A DNA stretch of 64,000 bases from Atherinomorus stipes (GCA_023101725.1 JALJCO010010476.1:1054001-1118000), one strand, 5' to 3'; shown: positions 24,569 to 37,670, numbered from the stretch's first letter. Notes: generated from the sequence alone by a model not told the origin. Translations and numbers: made by a program.

Positions 24569-26631
24569 CTGTTTCAAAGATAAAAATGCAAATCTTTTTA
24601 GAATTTTTTCAGCAGGTTTTTTTTTTTTACAGTGATGGTACAAAAAGCAGCAGCTTTTTTTTATTTTTATTTTTTTAACCAATTTTTATTCCTATTTAAC
24701 GTTTGTAATCAATATAACTTTTTTTCACTCACATGCAAATACACCCATGCAAACCTCAAATGCATTTTGGACACTTACAAAAATCACAAATGAAACTGTC
24801 ATGAAGAAACTAAAAACTGCAAACCATAATGGTCCTGTTGGAAAATTACAGTATATGGAAAATTCATAAAAATATAGGAATGCTTTAATTTAATGGGCAA
24901 TTGTATCATTTATACTAGGAAAATTTCCCTTTTGATATAAGAGGCCACCCTTGAAAAGGCCGCTGCAACTAAAAAGAAAAAAAAGTTACAAACTGGATGA
25001 AATCATGTAACTGAATTTTGATGTTTTCCAGGGTTAATTACTAAAACCAAAAACAAACAAAAAAACAAAACAAAAACAAACAAACAAACAAACAAGATCT
25101 TAAATGCAAAATTGGAACATTATCATGCGATACTGTTATAGCAACACTAACTATGCACATTGCAATGACAGTTTGTTGAGCAGCTATTTTGGTCCAGAGT
25201 ATAAATATGTGATAAATCTTTCTATGGAGATCTTCACAGACACTCGCATTCCCTACAGACTTAATTAGAATAACTTTGTTGGTGAGCTCCTTAGTTGTCC
25301 TCAAGCACAATGGGAATTACTGTTCTGTAACCTTGAACTGTCATTTAGCCATTTTGGTGCTTTTGGACCAGACAGGACATGCAACGGATTGATCTGACCA
25401 AGAACCTGAGGAACTATGCATGACCACTGAATGGCTGCCACGGCAACAACAAAATCATAGATTGAAAGATAATTCTGATGAAAAAAGGGCCTTTCAGGAA
25501 ATAGCCCTATTTTTTTTTTTTATGACGTCAATGAACGTGCTCATAATTGTATTCCTGTTCACCAGTTTTTCAGTTCACAGCAGAATGCTTTTTGTTGTGA
25601 AGTACAGCATTGTAAGAGAGTGTAAGAGACGATGAAGCAGGATATGCTTTAGCACATGCCGACTGCTTTCAGAGTGTCCACAGACTGGACATAAGAAGTG
25701 GATCTATGACGTTGATAGCCATTGGTTTCGTAACTGCCATAGTCAAGGCTAAGTTTCGAGTCTGAGCATTGCATCATGGACTTTGGGGGATGGGTGGGTG
25801 GGGGGTGGGGGGGTGTCATTACTGACCATATATGGAAAAGAAGTTGGAACTAGGAAATGATTCTTTAAGCAGGATTGAACAAAAGTAGAAATCTTTGGTG
25901 ACAAATGTCTATTACACAATGTAAACATTTTAATTAGGCCACCAATGATAAACCTACTGACTATGAAACATGTCGACTGAGGGCAGAGATGCTATGTAGC
26001 TGTGAGTGGCATCACAAAGTAAAATTGTGACTTTTCTACAGTGTTTGCAGCCATCTAACCGTCCCAGTTGAATCCATTTAGATTTTTTCTTTAGACTTTA
26101 CCCGTTAATTCAAATGTGATCACATCTGAAGCCAAAAACTAAAATGACTACGATAAAAATGCAATACTAAAAACGTACTCCACAATTTTATGGATCCAAA
26201 TCTGTACCAGCAACTGGACTTGTTCTCCACTTGTAGAAGATTAAAGAGTTAGGATTATAGTGTATCAAAGTGGTCAGCAACTTCTAGTTATATGTAGCAT
26301 CGGGTTAGTGATACGCAAGAACTTGAAAAAGTGACCCCAGGATGACTTTGCCCACCTCTACAATCTATTGTCTGAAGGCAGAATTACCACTGAGAAATAT
26401 ATCTGTTAGCAATGCTACAACATGCTAGCTTGCTAACATTTAGTCATGGTGTTGACATGGTCGATAGTTAGTCTTGACGGTTATTACAGGCCATTTTTAT
26501 TTTACAAAAACCCTGAACAATCCAAACAAAACTGTACTTAGTTAGTTAGCAGTACTTCTATAAAACAGAAAGTCCATTCAGCCATAGCCCATGCCATTAA
26601 TTTGTGCTATTCCATGCCATGCACTTTTTAC
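24569..26631 (-). other. xirp2 3' introns around the terminal exon
   Basis: Non-coding apart from the small exon at 25761-25649. It holds poly-A/CAAA-type simple sequence near 25050-25095 and a G-rich GGGTG stretch near 25790-25815, just upstream of the terminal-exon acceptor. Confidence 0.6.
25649..25761 (-). CDS. xirp2: XIRP2 terminal exon, long isoform
   Basis: A small exon that I infer from splice signals and frame. The acceptor is ATGCTCAG at 25763-25762. The G left by the giant exon plus AC gives Asp, then SKLSLDYGSYETNGYQRHRS, TSYVQSVDTLKAVGMC and a TAA stop at 25651-25649. The codon composition (Tyr/Ser/Gly-rich, no low complexity) looks coding, and the phase matches exactly. Mammalian XIRP2 long isoforms also end shortly after the giant exon in a small polar tail. 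There is no known domain and no AATAAA just downstream, so the 3' UTR is not defined. The other possibility is a chance open frame. Confidence 0.6.
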
Positions 26632-29600
26632 CCGATGAGACAATCTTCATGTGATGTGACACAGTTTGTGAAGCTGTCTCCCCAGAAACCATGTAGCTAA
26701 GATTCTTGAAAACTGTCTCGCTCTCTGTCCGTGTTTGATGGAAATTCTTCAGCAACTTTTCAGTGGCATCTTCATCATATGTCTCTGTTCGTCTTGCAGC
26801 TTTTCTTTTAACAGCATCAGCATAGGAGAAAGGAACTCCGCTGAGCTGACACACTCTGCGAGTGCTCAGTGACAGATGTTACTGTTCCAGTGACCTTATT
26901 GCCAAATTCATCAACATTTGAGAAATGTTCAGTTACTGATTTGGTTTCAGAGAAACCTGATGGTTGTACTGGAACAATATCTGCCTCAGTTTTCTGTGGA
27001 GGGAGGGGAGTGCTCTGCCTTGAGCCTCCCATTGCCTCTTGAGGCCTTTCCCGCTTTGAAGTGTCTGCCGTTGTTTCACTCAGACTCGACACAAACTCCG
27101 CCTGATCCTTTCTCTCCTCTTTGAATGAAGAACTTTGCTCGCCAAGTTCAAAAACATTTTTAATCGCCTGGATGTCAAAAGTTGGCACTTCCTGTTCTAG
27201 GATGTCTTCTTTCTCTATGTCATGATCTGTGCTTTCGCTGTCATGGTGAAGACGCTCTGTGAGTGAGATAGCCTCTTTTGTGCTGTATAGTTTCTCTTCT
27301 GGAGATTCAAATTTGTTTACAAGATTAGATAAGTCTGCCCTGGGAAGCTCAATGCTTTCTTTGTTCATGTTTTCTGGTTCGCACTCCTCAATCTCTGGGC
27401 CCAGTCGTTCAGGGATATTGATGGGCTCCTTGCGCACATAGATTTTATTCATTTCAGCTTTTCGAGCCTCTTCAAAGAACTCTCTCTTTTCTTTGACAGA
27501 TGCAGAGGATGGTTCTGAATCATCTGATGAGTCGACAAGATTTGGGTCATCATGACCTGCTTCATCATGGGTCTCAAACCTGCTTTGAGCCTGAGCTTGT
27601 GCATCAGCCTGCTGAACCTCCTCAGATAAACTTTTGGTGCGCTTTTTTGTTGCAGTCAGTGTCCCCGAAGTTTCCACAACCTGGGAATCTATTTTGATTT
27701 GCCGATGGAATGATGCAGGTGATTCTACAATCTCTGATTTCTTCTCTGGGATTTGATGGGTAAGTAGCGGGGGTGGGGTGACGCCACGTGAGAGCTTTGC
27801 CGTTGTGTCTTTAAGTCGAGCCAAATTTTCAGCTCTGTCAAAAGTTGGAGAGGGTGTGATTCTGTTTAGACGGGATGTCGGAGTGTCACACCTGCGTGGT
27901 GGTGGGGTTGGTGGCGTAGGCGGCCTGTGTAGCAGAGTAGGTGATGGTGTAACTCTCTGTGGCGAGTCAGTTCTTCGTGTAGACTCGATGGTGATGAATG
28001 TTGGGGAGGGTGAACGCATCCTGAGTGAAGGTGAGGGAGCTCGAAGGTCGACAGATTTCGATAGACTCATCTCTTCTTTCCTGCTTTCATGTGAGGTCTT
28101 TTTTTGGGTTTGATTCTCAATTTTTGCAGAACCGATACTGATCTTGGATATTCTTGGTGATGCAGAGCCAGAAAGTGTTTTCTCCCCGGATGGCTCAGCC
28201 TCAAGCTTCTCTATTGTTCTGTCTGCTAGATGCATCAATTTTGACTGTGCCAATTTCCTTAAGTTTGAAAGAATATGTTCATTCTTTTGAGCATCACTTT
28301 TGGCTGTAAATCCTTCTAGCTCACGTTTCTTTTCCGGAGATATGAGCCACTCTGGCACTGTATTTAGCAGACTCTTTACGGCTTTGGAATCAGTTTTCTC
28401 TGAAATGCTTTGTATCTCTGTGATGTGAGACATTAACACTTGGACCTCTCGTCTCTGAGAATCCTCTGTTCTCCCTGTTGTGGATTTTACACGCTCACTT
28501 TGCTCTGACTTGCCTGTCACATTAATTGGGACATCACCACTTTTTCTTGGAGGTTCCTCGGCTAGTTGCTGAGTAACTGTCACTCCTTTCTTTTGAGATC
28601 CCTTCCCTGGCTTTTGAAGCACCTTTTGTTGTAGGGAAATCTGATTGTCTTTGCTGTCAGTGCTAATAACTTCTCTCTTGACTTGAATGTGTTCTTCTTT
28701 TTTGTTAATCTGGGCAACAGCAATTGCCTCCTGAGCTTGGTGAGTTATCTTGGTTTCTGTTATTTCTGTCTTTGACTCAGAGAGGATATCCTTTCCTTGA
28801 CCTGGCTGAATGCTTGGTCTAGACTTTTTGGATTTCTTTTTCTTTTTTACTGGAGTTGGAGCTTCTGGTTGGTTGTTGTTATTGTTTGCAGGCACAGCAG
28901 CAGCAGGGGACGCAGGAACAGCCACCTCCCTCAATTCTACTTTCATATCTTGTGAAACACTCAGCTTCTCACTCTCACTGGAGATTTTTATCTCGATTTG
29001 CTTTTCATGTTTATTGTTCTTTTTCACCTTTTGGTTTTGTTTCCCAGACTTTCCATTTGCATTGGCAGCTATCTTCTCTGCTTGCACTGGTTGATTGGAA
29101 ACCTCCTCCTGGATCTTTGCTGGGGAATCATCAGGTTTCTTTTTGTTATTAAACTGTGGTGATTTGGAGTCCTTCACATTTTCTATTCCAGTAAGATTTT
29201 TGGGAGACTGTATTATTTCAGTTTCATGTTTCAATTTTTGAGCAGGGATTTTGTTTTCTTTTGTATCTTCAGATCTGTTGGAGCCCTTTGTTATCTGACT
29301 TTTGGAGTCTTTCTTTGCTTGCGCAGTCATGTTTTCTGTTTTTGCCGTACTAGTGACAGAGGTCTGGACTTTGTCAGACATGACAGATGAAGTGGACCGT
29401 TTCGAGGAAACAGAAACAGATTTCTCTGTTGTCGTATGAGAGTGTTGTTTCACACTGGAGATGGATGAGGTCTTCTGAACAGACACAACCTTGGTAGATT
29501 CACTGGATACAATTTGTTGTTTAGCAGAGGCTACCATTTTTGAATCTGCAGTTATTTTCTCTTGTGGAGTGCTGACTTTGCTTTGAGAGCTATTTGAGAG

Positions 29601-32600
29601 TAAAACTTGCTTGGATAAATCAGATGATAGGGAGTCAGAATGAACACCCTCTACCATCTTTTCATCCCTCTTCTGTGTGATTCCTGAGCTGCTGTGATCT
29701 GACTGCTCCACAGTGGAAAGCATTTCAAGAGCGGCACTAACTGAGTCATGTATGAAAGTGGGAGGTGGAGTGGTTGGGGGTGTACTTTCCTCTTTCAGCT
29801 TCCGGTACTTTTCTTCAGCCTTTATTAACGGTGTAGTAAATCTACTCATTTTCCCTCTCATGATGGGAGGAGGAGAAGGTGGAGGAGTGAATCTCACAGG
29901 ATTAACATAAACTTTCTTTAATGGCCGCGGCGACTCTGGTGGCAGTGGAATTTCCGTTTTTGATGTAAGCGTAGTTGTTTTTGTTTGGTTTAGGCTCATT
30001 TCCACACATTTTTCAGATGTTGCCCGTTGTGTTTGACTGATTTCCACTTTAGGCTCCAGTTTTGGAACTGGGTGAAGAGCAGGAGCTTTCACTTTTTTCA
30101 CCGTCATCCTTTTTGCTTTTGTTGGTGAAGGATGCATTTCCTGTATTGGCATACTATCCAGTTCTTGCTGAGATGGAGGAGGAGGGAGGAAGTCCTGCTC
30201 ACCGGGGAGAAGAGGCGGTGGTGGAGGAGGAAGGTGATCAATGTCAGTGTCAGCAGAGGGAGGAAGAGGACTAGGAGGAGGAGGAGGAAGAAGGTCAGCA
30301 TCTGTCAGTGGTGGAGGTGGCGGTGGAAGTGGCAGATCAGGCTCTGGTGTTTCTGGCTTTAACTTGTAAATCTCAGTTTTTACTTTGGTTTTACCCAATT
30401 TGACCATCCCCTTTGGGCTTGCTTTAAGATTACGAAACTCTGTCTTTACTGTTTTGATGTCATGATTCTGAGTAATAGTTTTGTGCTCCACTAGAGTTGA
30501 CTGCTGGGAAGATTTTTGGGAAGACTGCTCTGCAGTGCATGTCTTTATGATTGTATTGGTTTCATTAACATGCTTGTCATGAGATGCTTCAACTTGTTTA
30601 GTTGTTTTTATCTTTTGTATGCTCCTTTGTGCATCAGCATTCATGTTTTTCACAGGAGGGCTCTGCTTGACTCTAACTCTTCTGTAAGCTCCATGCCTGA
30701 CTTTGGGAGTCTCACGCTGCGCTGTTTCCAACAGTGATTTAATAGTGCCTTTAACATCACCTTTGATCACTTCTTCTTTTTCCAGATGGGTTTGTTCCTG
30801 CATCTCATATAATGACTTAATTGACATCTTGACATCACCCTTTGCTTCACCTTCAAGGCTTGGGCTTCTTTGCATCCTTGGTGAAGGTGGAGGCTCCATG
30901 AAAAGTTGAATTGTCCCTCTGACATCTCCCTGGACATCAATTTCCTGTTGAAGCTTTTTCTTCTCGCTGGATGCATCTTGTAGACTTTGCAGTGCTGTGT
31001 GAATATCACCCTTCACAATTTCTTCCTTTTCAACTTCCCTCACTGCTTGCTTTGCCAGTTCCAGAGATTTCAGTGTGCCCTTTACATCTCCAGGAACTAA
31101 ATCTTCAACAATGGCTTCAACTCTGGATGTTGCTGATTTCTCAAGAGATCTTAGAGCACCTCTGATATTTCCTGGGATAATATCTGGCTTCTCCATCTCC
31201 TTGCACCGTCTCTGAGCTCTCTCCAAACACCGCAAAGCTTTTGGGATGTTGCCTTTCACCACCTCCTCTTTCTCTACAACAACCGCCTGATTCACTGATT
31301 CAGACAATGAGTTCAAAGCTGCCCTTAAATCCCCTTTGACTATATCCTCCTTTTGGATTCTCTCTGTTGAGACAGTTGGCTCTGACATGAACACTCTCAC
31401 TGTGCTGTGAACATCTCCAGGTATAACATCTTCTACTGTACGTTCAATTTGCATTTGATTATTGCCAAGGATGAATTTGGTACTCTTAATATCACCCCCA
31501 ATAATCTTCTCTTTCTTTGATGTGTCGGGTGGAGTCTCATCAGGTCCTAAATGGAGCTGTTTTAGATAGTCCAGAGCTCCAGATTCAATGCATGTAGAGT
31601 AAAAGTTGACATTTCCTTTTTCAGTCTCATCTACTTTTATCTTCATTGCCTGATCTGACTTGTCTGAGCTGGACAGTTTCTCAAGAGCACTCTTGATATC
31701 CCCTTTTACAATGTCTTCCTTTTCAACATTGATGTCTTCATGTTTATGCAGAAGAGAATATAAAGTCATCTGTACATCACCTTTTTCATCCTCTTGAATG
31801 AGTATTCCATGTTTTGCTGATCCGCTCTCATTGAAGAGGTTATTTATAGCTTCTCGGATGTCACCACGCAGTATTTCTTCTTTTTCAATACTACTAGCTC
31901 TTTCTTGACTGAATAGTTGCTGCACTGTTGAACTGATATTTCCTTTCTCATCTGAATCTATGACTATCTGCTGCTCCTTTCTATCCTGTCTGTTTAGCAG
32001 GTTCATCATAATAGTCTGCAGATCTCCACTGATGACTTCCTCTCGTTGAATCTCTGGAGCATCCTGATTCATTAGCTGGTATTTTGCCATCCTTACATCA
32101 CCAATTTCATCAGCTTCAATGAGTATACCTTTTGACCTCACCATTTTCTGACTGTAAAGTTCCTCAAGAGTTCCCTTGATGCTTTTACCCAATATTTCAG
32201 TTTTTTCCATTTTACTCTCATTGAAGTCATCAAATGGCGTAGTTTCAAAGAGCCATGTTTTTGTCTTTACATCTGCTTTGGGAATCTCCTCTTGACTTGT
32301 AGTTGTGTCCTCTTCCTCATCTGTTTCTTTAATATGGTCAAGAGGATTTTTCTCAAAGAGCCACACTGATTGCTTAACATCTCCCTTTGCAACCTCCTCC
32401 TGTTTAACCGTTTCAATAAGATTTTCAGAGCTCATGCTTCTTATTTTGTCAATGGACTGGGTTTCAAATCTCCACTTCGCAGTCCTGACATCTCCTTTTT
32501 GTATTTCACTCACATTAACAGTCCGAACAGATCCTTGTGACAAGGTGTCAGTCTCAAAACGGTGCTTATTCATTCTAACATCACCCCCTTGTATGTCATC

Positions 32601-35600
32601 CACAGTTTTTATTAAAGCCTTCTTTTCTTCAGCAATCCTGTCAAGAGGTTGTGTCTCAAATTTCCACTTGGCAGACATGACGTCTCCCTTTTGCACATCC
32701 TGTTGTGTGACAGATTTGATGATATAAACCTCATCTGTGTCCTTAATAGCATCCAGAGGCTTAGTTTCAAACAACCACCGGGTTCCGATGACATTTCCCT
32801 GTTTTATCTCCTCACTGGTGACAGTGGTGACCTCGTGGTAGTGCCCCTCTTTGTCCTGAATGGCATAAAGGGGCTGAGTTTCAAACATCATGGTGTAATT
32901 TCTGACATCCCCTTTCTCTTCTTCATCACAGATGATTCTTTGCTTTCTCATCAGCTCTGTCTCAGACATATCTTCTTGGATTTTGTCTAAGGAGTTGGTT
33001 TCAAAAATAAAACGACCCTTGTTTACATCGCCTCCTTGGACATCGTTTACTGTACGGCTGCTAATATATTCCTCTTGGCTGTCATGTATGCTATCTATGG
33101 ATTGGTTTTCGAACAGCCATTTGCAGTTCACAACGTTTCCTTTTTGTATGTCCTCAGTCTGAACTCTTTTTAGCTTTTGCATCACTTCTTCAGACGTGGA
33201 AGTCATAATATCGGATGTTTGATTTTCAAAAATATACTTCATCCTTGACACATCTCCAGATCCAATGTCTATCTCTGTGACACGTTTATATGAGCCTTCC
33301 TCCTCCCCAGTGAGATTCTCCAGTTTCTCTGTCTCAAAGAGAAAACAGGCCATTCTCACATCTTTTCCTCTAATATCCTCCTGATTTACAGTGCATGTTT
33401 TCAAAACTGTTTGTGTCTCATCGTGGATAGCATCAAGGGCTTGCGTTTCAAATAGCCATGTGCAGGTTTTGACATCTCCTTTATGGATTTCCTCAGATTC
33501 ATTTTCGCCCTTACACTCCACTCTTTCATACAGGATGTCCATTGGTTTTGTCTCAAAAAGCCACTTGCAGGTTTTCACATCCCCCTTCACCACATCAAGA
33601 TTTTTACTTATTCCCACAGTTTCTTCATCTTCAATATTGCTGAAATACTTAATAGCATCAAGAGGCTGCGTTTCAAACAACCACTTAGCAGTTTTGACAT
33701 CTCCGGACTCGATTTCTTGTTTGGATATGCCCTTAATAATTTGGTAGTTTTCAATGCTTTCATCAAACTGATCAATTGGGCGTGTTTCAAACATCCATTT
33801 GCAGGTTGTTACGTCACCTTTTACAACTTCCTCACGGCGGACTGTTTTCACCTCATGGAAGTGCCCAGAGCTGTCTTGCATGGCATACAATGCAGAAGTC
33901 TCAAACAGGTTCTTATTTGATTTCACAGAGCCAGATGTTACACCCTCTATGTGGATCTTTTGGGACTCATTTCTTCTGTTTAAATCTGTGCTCTCAAAGA
34001 TCTGCTTGTAATTCAGCACATCCACTTTATCGATTTCTTCCATGTCAATTGTTCGTATGATTTCTTTCTCTCCCTCTCTAATTTGCTCCAGAGGTTGGCT
34101 TTCAAATCGCCATTTCTGATGTCTGACATCTCCCTTTTCCTCATTAAGTGCTACTGATTTTTTCAGTTTGCCTACCTCTTCCAATTCCTTCAACTCTTCA
34201 CTTGGAATCATTTCAAAGTAATGCCTGGCTGATCTCACGTTACCTGCGATAATTTCCTCTTTTGTCAGGGGCCGAGCATTCGAATAATCCTTTAAAGTAT
34301 CCATTGGCTGTGTCTCAAATACCCAGCAGTTCCTGCGAACATCTGCCCTGCAGCTTGTGCCATCCTCCTGTGTGAGGTCCTCCTCAACATTCACAGTACG
34401 AGCAATCTCTTTCTTTTCCTCTCTTATGTGCTCTAGAGGCTGACTCTCAAAGCGCCACTTTTGATGTCTCACATCCCCTTTCATTTCTTCATCAACTGTT
34501 GCCTTTTTAAGTTTTCCAACCTCTGGATGATTTTTCCTGACTGCTTGAGGGCTGCTTTCAAAAAAGTTTCTTGCAGATCTAACATTGCCCCCAATAACAT
34601 CTTCAATAGATTGAGGTTTGGCATTGGAGTCGTCCTTTAGAGAATCCATTGGCTGCGTTTCAAAGACTAAGCAATGTTTGCGCACATCTGCACCCATTAT
34701 TTCTTTCTTCTCCACTTGCGAACTTTCCCACTCATTGAGAGAATTTAATGTCTTTATCTCAAACAACCACCTGCCCCAGCCTCCTTTACTGCTATCCTCC
34801 ATGGACAGACTACACACAAGTTTTAAGGGAGCAGGTTCCCTGTTTGTCATGTCCAGAGGCTGAGTATCAAAAAGCCAGCGTGAAGCTATAGAATTCTCCA
34901 ATTCAGTTTCAATTTTGCGCACAGACTTAATCTCCAGCATCTGGCTTGATTGTCCCATGATGATACATTTGAACTGAGTATCAAAAGTACTTGTAACAGT
35001 TTTCACTTCTCCGGTAATTTCCTCTAAAACTGATCGTAGGCTAAGTAGGTGGCTCTCGTCGATGGTCTCAGTGTGACCAAGGCTTTCCATGAACTTATTG
35101 TCAATCATGTAGATTGTAGCATTTCCATCCTCTTCTGTAAACACTATCTCTTTTGTTAGATCCTCCTCTGTGTGCATTTTGTTTAGAGAATCCATAGTTT
35201 GGGTTTCAAACAACCACGCTGCAGCACGAACATCGCCCTTGTCAAATTTATTGAATTTGTTTTTATATTCTATTGAGTTTGTGTTGAGTGAGCCCAGCTC
35301 ATCCATTGGCTTGGTCTCAAACATCCATGCAGTGCGCTTCACATCTTTCCCCAGAATCATTTCCTGTTCAGTTATTTTCTTGTTGTCTTCGTCCTCTTCA
35401 GGAGTTTCATCTTTAATGGCATCCAGTGGTTTATTTTCAAACATCCAACGCATTGCTTGCACCTCCCCAGGCAGAATCTCCTCCCACTCCCCATATTCCT
35501 CTTCATCTGGGCTGCCACCATCATCTTCATACATGTATGCTTGGCTCTCTACCTGGTTGTTTTCAGTTTCATTGTATTCAGTGTAGAACTCTTTTTCAAT

Positions 35601-35966
35601 GTTCTTGCGAACCTCAGGATGAATGTGCTTGTAAAGGCGTTTCAGCTCAGACATACTCTTCTGCTTGAAATAAGCCTCTCTGCTGAGTGGGTGTTTGGAC
35701 GGGTTTACTGGCTCTGGAGGCTCCTGTGAGTAATGACCCGCTGGAATATTTTCACTGTCTGATGGCATTTGTAGTAAGTCTGGCGGAGGGGGTGGAAGAT
35801 AGTCAGAATCCTCAACTGGTGGAGGTGGGAAGTCCTCATAATCCATCACTGTGGCCACTGTGTCTTCTGTTGCCTCAGCAGCGGATGCTTCGTACATCTC
35901 ACTAGTCACTGTGTTGTTTTGAGTCACGTTTGAAGACCACTTAGATCGGCTGATGTCACGTCCAAT
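26632..35966 (-). CDS. xirp2: XIRP2 giant exon: Xin actin-binding repeats
   Basis: A 9,335-nt exon entered at IGRDISRSKW (acceptor CTCACAAAG) and leaving at TCATCGG|GTAAAAAG in phase 1. In order it encodes: a proline-rich acidic segment (DFPPPPVED, LPPPPPDLL) and the conserved LKRLYKHIHPEVRKN; about 28-30 Xin repeats (35475-32230) of the form GDV-x4-W-(L/K)-FET-(Q/K)-P-(L/M)-D-x-(I/L); about 14 decayed repeats that keep only GDV/GDI (to about 30720); a proline-rich stretch (about 30350-30170); serine/lysine-rich disordered sequence; VPEWLISPEKKREL (about 28350); SPTFITIES (about 28000); and C-terminal VTEH/DEFGNKVTG. Xin repeats bind and stabilise F-actin. Repeat order and linkers (for example KYFSNIEDEE) fit XIRP2. 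The main open frame stops at 26817; the family C-terminal sequence SYADAVKRKAARRTETYDED continues one base out of frame from about 26840 to 26632. See the frame-break finding. Confidence 0.95.
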
Positions 35967-36301
35967 CTTTGTGAGGAACAAAAATTTTTATTTATGGGTG
36001 AATAAATGTGCTATTAACTTACTATATACCCAACAGATAAATCTTTGAAAACTGTGTAAGCTACACATGACAATGCTGTATCACTTCCAGAAAACATCTA
36101 AAAAAAAAAAACACGAATAATCAACATAGAAGAATGCCTGTCCATTCAACAGTAAAAGAATCTCAACTGTTGCTCTTTTTTGTGCCCCACCAAACAAATA
36201 AATCCCCCGTAAGATCTTATAACTCTTAAGATTTTCAGCCCAGTATTATACCAAAACTTGCAACAGTCCTTTTGGCCCACTACTACTTATTGGCGAGCTT
36301 T

Positions 36302-36717
36302 GGCCACATCTACACTAGGCCATTTACAGTAAGTGCTTAAATGTGCATGCATTTAGCTGATACCCCTGATTATTCACATTCACCCGGTGTTTAGGGGTCC
36401 CTCATTTGCATATCTTTTTAGCTGGGTAAGGAGGGATGTGTTATTCCCAGCCTAGTATGGATAACTTCGCCGTTCAATGAAAGGAGGTGACAACAACAAA
36501 AACTTGCCAGAGACTGATAACAAAGCGCACCACGGAAAAATAGCCTAAACAGCGCAACTTCCAGTTGATATTTTGCCTGGCCATAAAAGTTTTATAGTCA
36601 TTTATTACTCTTGGCAACAACACCACCTTATCATCAGTCCAAAGTAAAAAATCTTGTTTTCTCTGCGCAGCCATTGCTTCAATAGTCGGACATTAATCTA
36701 TTAGTGTAGACATAGCC
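36302..36717. mobile_element. Short TIR element (MITE) in xirp2 intron 5
   Basis: The left end GGCCACATCTACACTAGGCC and the right end, read in reverse (GGCTATGTCTACACTAATAG), form imperfect terminal inverted repeats about 415 bp apart. There is no coding capacity. I could not find a clean target duplication. It lies in the intron between the pre-repeat exon and the giant exon. Confidence 0.6.
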
Positions 36718-37670
36718 TTTGTCTCTCCGAGACTAAAGATTTAAACTTTGTGTTCTGCTTTATAGCTCCTGCAGCTACACATCTGTTTGGTTTAGCATTT
36801 TGCTGCCATCTGGGGGCAGTATTACAAGAATGTGGGAAGTCTGACCTGTGGGCAGCTCTTTGTTGTATAAGCACTGTTGTTGGTGCTTTATCCATTGAAA
36901 ACATGGAGTAAAAAGATTTGCTTTATTATGGAATGAAATGAAATGTGGTATCATAATTACTGTAGCTTCCTGTGCCTTGTTTGCAATTATCCATTCTATT
37001 GCTTTATTATCTTTGCTGGGATATTGGTTGTTGTCACCTGTAGTTGGCCTGGGCTTTAGGCTACTTTCAGCCAATCAGCCTGAGACCATCTCATACTGTC
37101 AACTCCAAGTGGCAATGAGTTGATAGGTTTTTGAAGGATTGCACAAGTGTGCCTGTCTGTGTTGAGAAAGTCTGTAGAGTCAGTGCCCCATTCCTCTGTG
37201 AAAGTATAAAAAGCCTCTAAGAATATGTGCCATTATTGCCCAACCCCAACAAAGACAGGACTAAAACGTTATCTCTGAAATAACTTACACCCCCCCCCCC
37301 CCCCCTCTTTTTTAAAATGTGGTAGTCATTCCTCTAATATATGTCAATATACATGACAAAAATATTCATTATCAGGGTGTTTTATGTCAGACAAGACCCC
37401 AGTATGAAAAATTAATGGAACATGAGGCTCACACCACACAGTAACTGATGTTCTTGTTCCTAAAAGTGGAAGTTTATCATTGCTGTCATTCTTTTCTTGT
37501 TTGCTAGAGGACAGCATCAAACCAAACTCTTACAAAAGGACTCAAATAAACCAGGTCTGACATCTTAAGGGTTATAAGCAGTTAATTAATATACAGTATT
37601 TATTATTTCTTAAATAAATGAATTAAAAATAATTTGTAACACTTGACTGAGCTAAAATAGACATGATTAC

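Noticed and set aside
24434..24682. Independent LIM-only gene
   Set aside because: The upstream part of this frame is intronic. The LIM exon has splice sites on both sides, fits the phase of the xirp2 exon ending at 37671, and LIM plus WPP tail is the known 3' end of XIRP2.
26597..26854. Separate small gene overlapping the end of the giant frame
   Set aside because: Its sequence (SYADAVKRKAARRTETYDED and on) is the XIRP2 C-terminus shifted by one base, not an independent gene, and its nominal start is not an ATG.
32305..35586. Plus-strand open frames of 110-145 codons across the Xin exon (32305-32727, 33391-33747, 33483-33920, 35170-35586)
   Set aside because: They are the complement of the repeat-coding strand; the periodic codons of the Xin repeats keep the opposite strand open. 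No family resemblance.
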